Below, one piece after another: positions 16,968 to 25,326 of a DNA stretch of 64,000 bases; within the stretch, counting starts at the first letter, position 1, and the number at the start of each line of letters is the position of its first letter. Under the pieces are notes generated by a model. The model saw only the letters and a program-made list of their open reading frames with translations, did no database searches and was not told where the DNA came from. Source of the DNA: CAUPWF01 sp964367905 (GTDB lineage: Bacteria > Bacillota > Clostridia > Lachnospirales > Lachnospiraceae); contig CAYIZP010000010.1 in the NCBI GenBank assembly GCA_964367905.1, forward strand, positions 11,181 to 75,180, written 5' to 3'. Position numbers and translations under genes: made by a program.

Positions 16968-17141
16968 GTAACTATTCAGCCTTGCGGCTGAATACAAGTG
17001 AGACTATGCTATGTTTACATAGCATCAGGCACATCTTGTGATTCAGTCATAAGGCGCTTAGCCGTAATCGAGGATGTAGCTGTAAAACAGCGTAACAGAT
17101 CACGCAGTGATCCATCCGAGATGTTTAGGCTGAATAGTTAC
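16968..17141 (+). repeat. Structured dispersed repeat, full copy 1 (174 bp)
   Basis: Ends are 15-bp inverted repeats (GTAACTATTCAGCCT at 16968-16982 and its complement at 17127-17141), flanked on both sides by TTTC. Inside are several short hairpins: CAGCC/GGCTG, GCTATG/CATAGC, CACA/TGTG, GCTGT/ACAGC and GATCAC/GTGATC. A second nearly identical copy is at 55085. It fills most of the gene-free stretch 16834-17146. It could be a MITE-like element or a small structured RNA. Confidence 0.85.
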
Positions 17142-17146
17142 TTTCC

Positions 17147-17524
17147 TTATGTTCGTGTTATGTCACATGCGTAAAATCCAAGTTTTGATTCTACATAGCC
17201 CACAATTGCCGTAGCGGCTGCTTCTACTTCAGATACGGTTCCTGTTATAATCAAGGATCCACTCACATGATCCATAAACCCGATATCAACTCCCGATGAT
17301 TTGATAGCAATATCGCTGATGATGATCGCTGTTTCCGCTGGTGTAATGGTTAAGATTCCGATTGCAGATTTTGAGTAGTCTACCTGTGAACTCAACCCTA
17401 ATTTCTCATACAAAATTTTATCTGGGTTTGCAATGATATGAGCCAAGGTCAGCTGTTTACCTGGAACCAATTCTTGTACAATCCGCTGTTTTGAATCAAA
17501 CGGAAAATTATCTGTATAACTCAT
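17147..17524 (-). CDS. pduU: Circularly permuted BMC shell protein (PduU/EutS-like)
   Basis: About 125 aa. The family N-terminus RIVQELVPGKQLTLAHIIANP is followed by the permuted BMC domain (IGILTITPAETAIIISDIAIK, GSLIITGTVSEVEAA). Hexamers carry a beta-barrel plug over the pore. The frame opens with TTG at 17536; the ATG at 17524 with GGAGG 6 nt upstream is the likely start. It is the third gene of the dehydratase operon, directly behind the activase, rather than with the other shell genes. Confidence 0.93.
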   Translation of the reverse strand: MSYTDNFPFDSKQRIVQELVPGKQLTLAHIIANPDKILYEKLGLSSQVDYSKSAIGILTITPAETAIIISDIAIKSSGVDIGFMDHVSGSLIITGTVSEVEAAATAIVGYVESKLGFYACDITRT

Positions 17525-17525
17525 C

Positions 17526-18317
17526 TCACCCTCCAATCTGGCATGGAATCTGACAAACTGCCTCCACGCTTTGTTTTAGTTTTTCCATATGGTCATTCGT
17601 TGGTGGAAGAATCCCTTCCATCTGATACTCTCTGTTCAATCCGGTATACTTATCTTCCCCATACCTGTGATATGGTAATAGATAAATCCGCTTTACAGTC
17701 TTTAGAGTTTGTGCAAATTTTGCAATAGCAACAATTTCTTCTACTTTATCATTGAATGTTGGTACCACGGGAATTCGAATGTTTAACTCTGTCTGTCCTG
17801 ATTCTGCTATCTTTTTTGCATTTTCAAGCATCAATTCATTGGATTTTCCCGTAAACTCCTTGTGCTTTTTCCCATCCATATGTTTAATATCCAATAGATA
17901 TTGATCCAGATATGGTAGAATTTCCTTAATCACCTCGAACTTGGCGCATCCCATACTCTCTATCGCTGTAGGGATACCCGCCTCTTTTGCTGCTCGAAAT
18001 AAATCTCTTGCGAATTCTGGCTGGCAGAGACTCTCACCTCCAGACAAGGTCAATCCTCCACCTGTTCTTCTATAATACGGTCTGTCCTTCTCGACAATCT
18101 CCATCACTTCTTCCACCGTGACATCACGACCGATTACCTTAGGCTTACCTGCCACTGTCATAGTTTCTATCTCATAATGTTGAGACTCCGGATTACAGCA
18201 CCATTTACAACGAAGAACACAACCTTTCAAGAACACAATGGTTCGAATGCCTCTTCCATCATGTATCGAATATCTTTGAATATCAAATATTCGCCCTTTG
18301 GTTTTTTCGTACTCCAT
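17526..18317 (-). CDS. Glycyl-radical enzyme activase (radical SAM)
   Basis: 263 aa. The radical-SAM cluster motif CVLRCKWC gives Cys33, Cys37 and Cys40; GGGLTLSGGE follows. It abstracts a hydrogen from the glycine of the dehydratase encoded 2 bp upstream, making the stable glycyl radical. It lacks the extra ferredoxin-like eight-Cys insertion found in longer activases such as those for glycerol dehydratase or choline lyase, so it is a compact, PflA-sized form. The partner assignment is strong because the genes are adjacent. Confidence 0.94.
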   Translation of the reverse strand: MEYEKTKGRIFDIQRYSIHDGRGIRTIVFLKGCVLRCKWCCNPESQHYEIETMTVAGKPKVIGRDVTVEEVMEIVEKDRPYYRRTGGGLTLSGGESLCQPEFARDLFRAAKEAGIPTAIESMGCAKFEVIKEILPYLDQYLLDIKHMDGKKHKEFTGKSNELMLENAKKIAESGQTELNIRIPVVPTFNDKVEEIVAIAKFAQTLKTVKRIYLLPYHRYGEDKYTGLNREYQMEGILPPTNDHMEKLKQSVEAVCQIPCQIGG

Positions 18318-18319
18318 AC

Positions 18320-20845
18320 TTATAACCCCTGTTCTGTTCGATTGATGATATCGTCTTGCAAAGATTTTGACAATGTTGTAAACAATGCACTATATCCTGC
18401 CACACGCACAACTAACTGCTTGTACTGGTCGGGATTTTTCTGTGCTTCGATTAAGGTCGCCTTATCCACAACGTTGAACTGCACATGGCTTCCTTTTTGA
18501 TCAAAGAATGCTCGAATCATATTTACAAAGTTATCAATCCCCTCACGACCACTTAATGCAGTTGGATGAAACTTTTGATTGAACAATGTTCCGTTTGATG
18601 CAATTCCGTGATCCAGTTTCGAAACGGAGTTCGCTGCTGCTGTAGGCCCTTGAGTATCCTTCCCAGCAGATGGTGACACCCCATCCGCAACTGGTGTGTA
18701 TGCGAATCTGCCATCTGGTGTTGCTCCCGTCTGCGCTCCAAGTGGTACATTCGCAGATACTGGATATAGTCCACCTTGGAAGATTCCACCTCTTGGATTT
18801 TTGTACTTCAACAATGGTTTCGTGTAAGTATACGCGACATCACGTGCAAACATATCCACCTCAGTAATATCATTTCCAAACTTCGGAATTTCTTCAATCC
18901 AATCCAACACCTGCTGATATCTTCTCTGCTCTTCTTCTGACGGTTTCATTGCCATAATTGTTTCAATAATCTTAGCAACTTGACTCTCATCAATGTGTTT
19001 CCCCGCCTCTTCCATGTTTTTCACGATTTCTATTGTCATCTCAGCGGCTTTATTACTATCGAATCCTTGTCCATAATTCATAGCCAAGATATTTTTAAAC
19101 TCTTCTAAGGTTAATTTCTTTTCATCAAATACTAACTTCTTGATTACATAGAGAGAGTCCGCCATATTGGCAACTCCAAAGCCTTGTGGTCCTGTGAAGT
19201 TATAGATGGCTCCACCTTCTTGTACGGATTGTCCACGTTTGATGCAGTCATCGATCATACAGGATTGGAATGGATTCGGACAACGCTCAGCATGGGCCAA
19301 GTCGATTGCATTATTTGCATTGACCAACAATTCAATCTGATAGTTCGATTGTTGTTTATATGCATCGTAGAACTCCTCAAAACTCGTCATGTCTTTTACA
19401 TCTTTTGTATCGACACCAATGAATACACCTTTATCCCATCCTCGAGAGAATACCAATTCCAGTGGACGACACATATTGTAAAATGCTGCGTCATGCCACC
19501 CTTCAGTCTTGCCCGCCTTCTGCGGCTCAACACAACCGATGATATTGTAGTCTCTAGCATCTTCTATGGTAAGCCCCGTGCTCATAAGAGATGGAATAAT
19601 CACCTCATCATTATAATAAGCCGGTAATCCAATCCCCGTTCTAGTCAATTCACCTGCCTTTACAAGCAAATCATGAGGAGTACCATTCCACACACGAATG
19701 GAAAGGGATGGCTGTGGTAGGAATACATGATGAGACGCTTGAATACACATAAACGAAAGATCATTTGTCGCATCAATCGCATCTGTAGTCTGCCCACCTA
19801 CAATTAGGTTCTGGAATAAACTGTATCCAGCAAATCCCTCGGCACTCGCTTCATCTCTACACTTATTTAAATCGTTCAACTTCACCCAGATACAATCGAT
19901 CAACTCTTGGGTAAACTCTGGTGTAATTCTTCCTTCTTCCTTATCCTTCTTGTAATACGGATACATATACTGATCAAAACGTCCTGGTGAAATAGAATGT
20001 CCACTCGACTCAACTTGTAGCAACTGCTGAACAAACCAAAAACTCTGACATGCCTCATAGAAATTATCCGCTCCCTTTGCTGGTACCTTCGCACAGTTTC
20101 TCGCTATGGTAAGCAGTTCTTCCTTTCGCTTCGCATCCTTACATGCATCTGCTTCTTGTTTCGCTAACACCATATATCTATGAGCATATCGGATGACTGC
20201 CTCGCAACTTATGATAACCGCCTGCAAGAACCTTGACTTCTTCCCGTAGTCCTCATCTCCCATACTACATTGTTCTAACTCTGCCTTCGCCCTTCCTATG
20301 ATTCCTTCATATCCAATCGCGATGACCTCATCGTACTTTACAGTCATATGACCCACACCATTATAGAAATAATTTCCAGGTGTAAAGATATTATGTTCAA
20401 TAGAAAGAAGTGACTCTGGTGCCATATACGATGTTGCTAATTCGCTCGTAGTCTTCCCTCGCCAATATTCGTGTACTCTTCTCAATTCATCCTTTGTCTG
20501 ATCTGAGATATAAAATGGATCTGCACTTCTATGTTCTACCGTATCAAATTCTGCTTCTAACCATTCAAAAGAAAACTCCGGAAACGTCTGGCATCCACGC
20601 GGTGCAAGCGTTGAGCTTCCAACAATCAACTCTTCTGGACGAATCACAATCGGTATATTATCCAAGATATGCGAAAAAGCCTTCGCCCTTCTCATCACAA
20701 TCGGTTCACCCTCTGTCTGCCGATAAGATTCTGTAAGCAAAATCGCACGCGCCGACTCAATTTCAGGCAACTTCTCAAATAGACAATCCACTAGTCGTGT
20801 AATTCTAGGACTTTTGTCAATTCCTACATTACTGTATGTCTTCAT
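18320..20845 (-). CDS. B12-independent 1,2-propanediol dehydratase (glycyl radical enzyme)
   Basis: 841 aa, full length for the family. The thiyl-radical Cys438 and catalytic Glu440 lie in YNIIGCVEPQ, the motif of glycerol/propanediol dehydratases; the glycyl radical is Gly817 in RVAGYSALF near the C-terminus. It dehydrates 1,2-propanediol to propionaldehyde and is destroyed by oxygen. No obvious encapsulation helix is seen at either end, so how it enters the shell is unclear. It is the first gene of its own operon (with activase and PduU), driven by the promoter at 20885. Other diol substrates (glycerol) cannot be excluded, but the aldolase context favours propanediol. Confidence 0.94.
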   Translation of the reverse strand: MKTYSNVGIDKSPRITRLVDCLFEKLPEIESARAILLTESYRQTEGEPIVMRRAKAFSHILDNIPIVIRPEELIVGSSTLAPRGCQTFPEFSFEWLEAEFDTVEHRSADPFYISDQTKDELRRVHEYWRGKTTSELATSYMAPESLLSIEHNIFTPGNYFYNGVGHMTVKYDEVIAIGYEGIIGRAKAELEQCSMGDEDYGKKSRFLQAVIISCEAVIRYAHRYMVLAKQEADACKDAKRKEELLTIARNCAKVPAKGADNFYEACQSFWFVQQLLQVESSGHSISPGRFDQYMYPYYKKDKEEGRITPEFTQELIDCIWVKLNDLNKCRDEASAEGFAGYSLFQNLIVGGQTTDAIDATNDLSFMCIQASHHVFLPQPSLSIRVWNGTPHDLLVKAGELTRTGIGLPAYYNDEVIIPSLMSTGLTIEDARDYNIIGCVEPQKAGKTEGWHDAAFYNMCRPLELVFSRGWDKGVFIGVDTKDVKDMTSFEEFYDAYKQQSNYQIELLVNANNAIDLAHAERCPNPFQSCMIDDCIKRGQSVQEGGAIYNFTGPQGFGVANMADSLYVIKKLVFDEKKLTLEEFKNILAMNYGQGFDSNKAAEMTIEIVKNMEEAGKHIDESQVAKIIETIMAMKPSEEEQRRYQQVLDWIEEIPKFGNDITEVDMFARDVAYTYTKPLLKYKNPRGGIFQGGLYPVSANVPLGAQTGATPDGRFAYTPVADGVSPSAGKDTQGPTAAANSVSKLDHGIASNGTLFNQKFHPTALSGREGIDNFVNMIRAFFDQKGSHVQFNVVDKATLIEAQKNPDQYKQLVVRVAGYSALFTTLSKSLQDDIINRTEQGL

Positions 20846-20884
20846 GGTAATTTACTACCTCCTTTTCATACTTTCTTAATCTGT

Positions 20885-20913
20885 ATTATAGTGGTTTTCT
20901 TTCGAAAAGTCAA
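20885..20913 (-). promoter_or_regulatory. Promoter of the dehydratase operon
   Basis: Minus strand TTGACT (20908-20913), 17-bp spacer, TATAAT (20885-20890). The spacer itself contains AAAACCAC, the word repeated at the other BMC promoter. Confidence 0.8.
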
Positions 20914-20946
20914 CAAGAAACCACATTGAAAAATGTGGTTTCTTGT
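20913..20946 (-). promoter_or_regulatory. 15-bp inverted repeat abutting the -35 box: operator or hairpin
   Basis: Arms 20913-20927 and 20932-20946 are perfect reverse complements around a 4-nt loop, with AAACCACATT at the core. The element touches the -35 box, so it could be an operator for the DeoR or AraC regulator of the locus; as RNA it could end AraC transcription. Confidence 0.55.
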
Positions 20947-20947
20947 G

Positions 20948-20986
20948 TTAGGGACGGGGGAAAACGACGTTTTCCCCCGTCCCTAA
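20948..20986. repeat. Perfect 18-bp palindrome forming the 3' end of the AraC gene
   Basis: Arms 20948-20965 and 20969-20986 are exact reverse complements around GAC. It encodes the regulator's C-terminal residues and its stop codon and may serve as a terminator. It resembles small palindromic units that sometimes get captured at gene ends. Confidence 0.7.
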
Positions 20987-21877
20987 CCAAAGTTTTCGAT
21001 ATTCCAAGGGTGTCATCCCCTCTCTTTTTTTAAACAAATTGATATAGTGTGTCGTATTTGTAATCCCAATCTCCAAAGCAACTTCTCCTACAGACAAATC
21101 AGAATATTTCAGTAATTCTTTCGAATATGACATTCTACATATTATGATATATTCTGTAATTGTTACTCCAATATATTTTTTAAACTGCTTTAACAAGTGG
21201 TATTTATTAAAGTGATACTTGTCTTCAAAATACTCCAAAGGCATATTTTGATTGAAATTTTTATCGATTTCACCAGCCATCTCCTTCACATATTGTGGCA
21301 TTGCCTGTCTATCTTCATCATTCAAACCAGTCGCCATCAACACTTCGGTCAACAATCCCGTTATTTGATTGGATGTTAGTAACTCTGTATTGCGATTCTT
21401 TTTCTGATTCAAATTCAGCACCGCCTTTATCGTGCCCTCTATTCCTTCAATATTTTCTATCATTACACTATTTGGAGCATTTTTTCGAAACTCCTCATAA
21501 TACCCTCTCGCAACTGGTCCATTGAAATGCACCCACAGAAATTCCCACTCCGTATTTTTCATCGTATAATAGTGGTGTGGTTGTTCACAATCAATCAAAA
21601 AGCCTTTGCCTTTTGTTATAACCAACCTTTCTTCTTCGTATTCTAAAACACCTTTTCCAGAAAGGGTATATACAAGTAAAAACGAGTTCAGATTCTTTCT
21701 CTCTGTAAAATATGGGTAGGCCGTCTTAAAATATCCCGCTTCTTGCACATAGAAATAAATTTGTTTTGCCAAATTACTAGGTGTCATAATCAAACGAAGC
21801 GAATCCTCGCTCCATGTATAAGATGCACGCTCAACAAACTGCTTTTTTTCTCTCACTTTCTCACGCATTCTATTCAC
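20948..21877 (-). CDS. AraC-family transcriptional regulator
   Basis: 309 aa. An N-terminal cupin-like sugar-sensing domain (about residues 30-170) and a C-terminal double HTH (about 205-300, ending IGITNTTHYINLFKKREGMTPLEYRK). It lies immediately upstream of the dehydratase operon, so it probably activates it in response to a deoxysugar, in the manner of RhaS/RhaR. The last 12 residues (LGTGENVVFPRP) are encoded by a perfect DNA palindrome that covers the stop codon. It starts 121 bp from the divergent isomerase gene. Confidence 0.9.
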   Translation of the reverse strand: MNRMREKVREKKQFVERASYTWSEDSLRLIMTPSNLAKQIYFYVQEAGYFKTAYPYFTERKNLNSFLLVYTLSGKGVLEYEEERLVITKGKGFLIDCEQPHHYYTMKNTEWEFLWVHFNGPVARGYYEEFRKNAPNSVMIENIEGIEGTIKAVLNLNQKKNRNTELLTSNQITGLLTEVLMATGLNDEDRQAMPQYVKEMAGEIDKNFNQNMPLEYFEDKYHFNKYHLLKQFKKYIGVTITEYIIICRMSYSKELLKYSDLSVGEVALEIGITNTTHYINLFKKREGMTPLEYRKLWLGTGENVVFPRP

Positions 21878-22070
21878 CTCAATATTCTATTATTTTTCAT
21901 CAATATACTTTCTTTTAATCTAAGAATATACCATTATAATAGAGTTGTAAATATATTTTAGATAATCAATATACTGCGATACCAAGGGTCAAAAACTCAT
22001 GATTTTCATGCTCAAATGTAAAATCATGGCTTGGAGTCCGCAAAACATGAAGAAAGGTAAGGATATTAGT

Positions 22071-23564
22071 ATGAAAAGAAAACAATTAAAAAAACCACGA
22101 ATCGGAATCTATTCAATGGGATTAAAGCATTATTGGGGACAATTTATCGGTTTGAGAGAGCGAATGATAGAATATGGCAATTTTATTAGTACGAAAATCG
22201 AACGTATGGATTGTGAGGTGTTCTTTTATGGCTTGGTCGACTGCGAGCAAGCTGGACTTAATGCAGGTGAATATTTCAACCGAAACCAAGTAGATATCAT
22301 CTTCGCACACGCTGGAACCTACGTGACAAGCGCTTCCATTCTCCCTGTCCATCAGGCTTGTACTGTTCCGGTGGTTTTGCTAAACCTGCAACCAACTGCC
22401 CAGATTAACTATGCACAGACTACGACAGGCGAGTGGTTAGCCCACTGCGGTGCTTGTCCTGTTCCCGAGATTGTGAACGCCTTTCACCGTGCCCGCATTG
22501 AACATCATGTGATAAACGGTCTACTAGGGCTTGATTATACTCCTGAGATTTCTATGACGTGCGAGATTACAAACACAACCCCTTCCTCAATCCGTGCATG
22601 GAAAGAGATAAAAGAGTGGACTCTCGCAGCTCGCGTAAAGCGCAACTTGCAAGGTGCTCGCTTTGGTTTCCTTGGAAATACATATAGCGGAATGCTTGAT
22701 CTATATAGTGACTTCACTATGTTTCAGGGCGAGACCGGATCTCATATACAAGTATTGGAGATGTGTGACTTAGATAAACATCTAGCAACTGTTACAGATG
22801 AAGAAATTGAAGAAAAACGAAGAGAAATCGAAGATTTCTTTGTGATAAGCGATGATGTTGCCGCCGATCCACTTGCCCAAAAACCTACGGACATCCAGCT
22901 AAATTGGTCAGCAAAAATTGCAGTAGCCCAAGAAAAGCTTGTTCAGGAATTTGATTTAGACGCCCTCTGCTATTATTACCACGGTGCTCCTGGAAATCAT
23001 TATGAAGATGTACAAGGGGGATTTATTGTAGGTCATTCCCTTCTAACTGCAGCAGGAATTCCTTGTGCCGGCGAAGGCGACTTGAAGACTTGTCTCGCTA
23101 TGAAGATTTGTGACATTCTCGAAACTGGAGGATCATTCTGTGAAATCGTCGTTACGGATTATGCGAACGGAACCATTCTACTCGGTCACGATGGTCCATT
23201 CCATCTGGAGATTGCAAAACAAAAGCCCATACTGCGTGGCATGGGCTTATACCACGGCAAGCAAGGCACGGGAGTTTCCGTGGAAGCTAAGGTTCGCACT
23301 GGCGATATTACAACCGTTGGGTGCACCCAAACAGTGAATGGTCGACTAAAATTCATTATTACCGAAGCAGAGTCTACCGATGGAACTATTATGACCATTG
23401 GGAATACACAGACTCCTGTCAAGTTTAAAACAGACCCTGACTCTTATATGGATGCTTGGTTTGCCGAATATCCAACTCATCACTTCGCCATGAGCATTGG
23501 AAAAAATGCTCGATTGATGGAGAAAGTGGCTAAGCTTATGGACTTCTCACATGTGATTCTCTAA
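22071..23564 (+). CDS. L-arabinose/L-fucose isomerase superfamily protein (AraA-like)
   Basis: About 497 aa from the ATG at 22071, which has an AAGG-rich site; the open frame begins at 21999 but its first 24 residues do not look like the family. The AraA-like motif AGEGDLKTCLAMKI contains the metal/catalytic Glu, and HHFAMSIGKNARLMEKVAKL near the end matches the His-His region of AraA. It should convert an aldose to a ketose. It is divergent from the AraC gene of the BMC locus, so it may supply the ketose that is phosphorylated before the aldolase. The sequence is not that of the classical RhaA or FucI; which sugar it uses is open. Confidence 0.8.
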   Translation: MKRKQLKKPRIGIYSMGLKHYWGQFIGLRERMIEYGNFISTKIERMDCEVFFYGLVDCEQAGLNAGEYFNRNQVDIIFAHAGTYVTSASILPVHQACTVPVVLLNLQPTAQINYAQTTTGEWLAHCGACPVPEIVNAFHRARIEHHVINGLLGLDYTPEISMTCEITNTTPSSIRAWKEIKEWTLAARVKRNLQGARFGFLGNTYSGMLDLYSDFTMFQGETGSHIQVLEMCDLDKHLATVTDEEIEEKRREIEDFFVISDDVAADPLAQKPTDIQLNWSAKIAVAQEKLVQEFDLDALCYYYHGAPGNHYEDVQGGFIVGHSLLTAAGIPCAGEGDLKTCLAMKICDILETGGSFCEIVVTDYANGTILLGHDGPFHLEIAKQKPILRGMGLYHGKQGTGVSVEAKVRTGDITTVGCTQTVNGRLKFIITEAESTDGTIMTIGNTQTPVKFKTDPDSYMDAWFAEYPTHHFAMSIGKNARLMEKVAKLMDFSHVIL

Positions 23565-23589
23565 CTAAATAAGGTAGATTCATCAATGT

Positions 23590-23652
23590 ATGATGAAGCT
23601 GACTGCTTGTCTTGTAATGATAACCATTCTGAATTTTACCCATAAAAAATAG
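23590..23652 (+). pseudogene. Truncated type I toxin ORF (copy 1)
   Basis: A 20-codon frame, MMKLTACLVMITILNFTHKK. From the Leu-Thr onward it matches the toxin at 56528, but the N-terminal MSTYEEFMI part and the GGGGG ribosome site are gone; an in-frame stop lies five codons upstream. The 5' half was probably lost when this region joined the isomerase gene end, 25 bp upstream. Confidence 0.6.
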
Positions 23653-23685
23653 ACGTCCATACTCCCAAAGTATCGTCTATTTTTT
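23644..23685. terminator. Bidirectional terminator shared by toxin remnant and antisense RNA (copy 1)
   Basis: AAAAAATAGACG (23644-23655) pairs perfectly with CGTCTATTTTTT (23674-23685); A and T runs on the two sides allow termination in both directions. Confidence 0.75.
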
Positions 23686-23739
23686 AGATATCCTTATGTG
23701 GAGAAGATGATTTTCATTCATCAACTCGGTTGTCTAGAT
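23644..23739 (-). ncRNA. Predicted antisense RNA, antitoxin-like (copy 1)
   Basis: A minus-strand promoter TTGCAT (23769-23774), 17 bp, TATAAT (23746-23751) would start a ~95-nt RNA near 23739 ending at the shared terminator, overlapping the toxin 3' end. The -35/-10 boxes match those of the copy at 56696 while the spacer bases differ, which suggests the promoter is kept by selection. Confidence 0.55.
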
Positions 23740-23787
23740 AAGAGTATTATAAACACTTTTTTATTTTTATGCAATCTTTTTTTCACG

Positions 23788-24531
23788 CTACCACCACTTG
23801 ATCAAATCAGTTACCTCATTTCGCAAATCAATAAACTCCTTATCCGAAACTTTTCTCGGTCTTGGTAGGTCATTCATAAGTTCTGTCTTTATATGAGTTG
23901 GCTTGTTTGTCAAAATCAAGATTCTATCACTTAAATATACTGCCTCTTCAATATTATGTGTAATAAAGATTACCGTTGTCTTCGTCTTATGCCACAGCTT
24001 CAACAGTTCGTCTTCTAGCTTGTACTTTAAGTTCAAATCTAATTGCCCATAAGGTTCATCCATCAGCAGCACTGCCGGCTGTGTAGCAAAAGCTCTTGCT
24101 ATTACAACTCGCTGAAGCATACTTGCAGATAACTCGCTTGGATAAAAATTTCTAAATTCTTGTAGATTAACCATCTCGATGGCTTCCTCTACACGGCTTT
24201 TGATTGTTTCCTTATCCATTTTTTTAATTTGTAATCCATAAGCAATATTTTGTTCCACTGTCAACCATGGCATAGTGGAATACTCTTGAATAATATATGC
24301 CAAGTCATGTTTTTTTGGATCAACTAGCTCTCCATCAATCAAAATTTCACCACTATTTACTGGAATGATTTTCGTCAGTGAATTCAAAAATGTTGTTTTT
24401 CCACATCCAGTCGGTCCTACAATACATAAGAATTCACCCGCTTTAACCGAAAAAGATATATCATCTAACACAAGCAAATCACCAAATGACTTGGTCAGAT
24501 TTTTTACTACTACTTTATCATTGTTTTGCAT
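23788..24531 (-). CDS. NitT/TauT-type ABC transporter ATPase, second copy
   Basis: 247 aa. Walker A GPTGCGKTTF, Walker B VLLMDEPYGQLD and the His switch FITHNIEEAV are intact. The signature is LSASMLQR, not the usual LSGGM/Q, so this subunit may form one degenerate ATP site with its partner. Its ATG abuts the stop of the first ATPase gene. It is the last gene of the five-gene importer operon. Confidence 0.92.
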   Translation of the reverse strand: MQNNDKVVVKNLTKSFGDLLVLDDISFSVKAGEFLCIVGPTGCGKTTFLNSLTKIIPVNSGEILIDGELVDPKKHDLAYIIQEYSTMPWLTVEQNIAYGLQIKKMDKETIKSRVEEAIEMVNLQEFRNFYPSELSASMLQRVVIARAFATQPAVLLMDEPYGQLDLNLKYKLEDELLKLWHKTKTTVIFITHNIEEAVYLSDRILILTNKPTHIKTELMNDLPRPRKVSDKEFIDLRNEVTDLIKWW

Positions 24532-25326
24532 TTACTCACCCAAACTTTCCCGTGGAATATCAATCATCGCACTGATTTCTTCACGTAATTGTAAAAATTC
24601 ATCACTCACCATACTTCTTGGTCTTGGAAGATCTATTTTATATTCTTTCGCTACGACTGCCGGGCACTCCGTCATTAATATAATGCGATCTGCAAGATAG
24701 AGTGCTTCTTCCACATTATTCGTAACAAAGATAACCGTTCTCTTCTCTTTTGCCCATATTTTTTCGACTTCTTCCTCCATCATGTAACGTGTCTGTGCAT
24801 CCAAATGTCCAAACGGTTCATCCATCAATATAATCTCTGGGTCATTGCAATATGCTCTTGCAATCCCTACACGTTGACACATTCCTCCTGATAGCTTTAC
24901 TGGATAATGCTTCTCAAACCCTTCTAGCCCTACTAAATTTATATAATGTTGCGCCTTTTCTCTTCTCTCTTTTTTTGCAACACCTCTCGCTTTGGGTCCA
25001 AATTCCACATTTCCCATAACCGTCAACCACGGAAATAATGCTGTTGTCTGGTATACCATCCCAACTTCTTGATTCATCCCTTTCGAGACTTTCCCGTTAA
25101 TGTGGATTTCTCCGTCTGTCACATCTTCTAATCCTGCAATCATCTTCAACAATGTAGTTTTCCCACACTGTCCAGCACCAAAAAGAACTACAAATTCATT
25201 TTTTTGGATGTCTAGATTCATGCCCCCAATAATCTTCACTTCTTTATCATTCACATCGAAAGATTTTTTTACGTTCTTAAGGCTTACAACAACCTCTTCC
25301 TTTATCCCCTTTCTTTCCATGTACAT
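24532..25326 (-). CDS. NitT/TauT-type ABC transporter ATPase, first copy
   Basis: 264 aa. Walker A is GAGQCGKTTLLK (unusual Gln-Cys), signature LSGGMCQRVGIARAY is canonical, Walker B IILMDEPFGHLD, switch VTNNVEEAL with Asn in place of the usual His. With the other ATPase it probably makes an asymmetric heterodimer: one has a normal signature and an altered switch, the other the reverse. The gene overlaps the upstream permease by 25 nt; an alternative ATG at 25320 is better spaced from GGAG. Confidence 0.92.
   Translation of the reverse strand: MYMERKGIKEEVVVSLKNVKKSFDVNDKEVKIIGGMNLDIQKNEFVVLFGAGQCGKTTLLKMIAGLEDVTDGEIHINGKVSKGMNQEVGMVYQTTALFPWLTVMGNVEFGPKARGVAKKERREKAQHYINLVGLEGFEKHYPVKLSGGMCQRVGIARAYCNDPEIILMDEPFGHLDAQTRYMMEEEVEKIWAKEKRTVIFVTNNVEEALYLADRIILMTECPAVVAKEYKIDLPRPRSMVSDEFLQLREEISAMIDIPRESLGE

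Noticed and set aside
16964..17145. TTTC on both sides of repeat copy 1 as a target-site duplication
   Set aside because: Only four T-rich bases and not seen at copy 2; too weak to call a transposition footprint.
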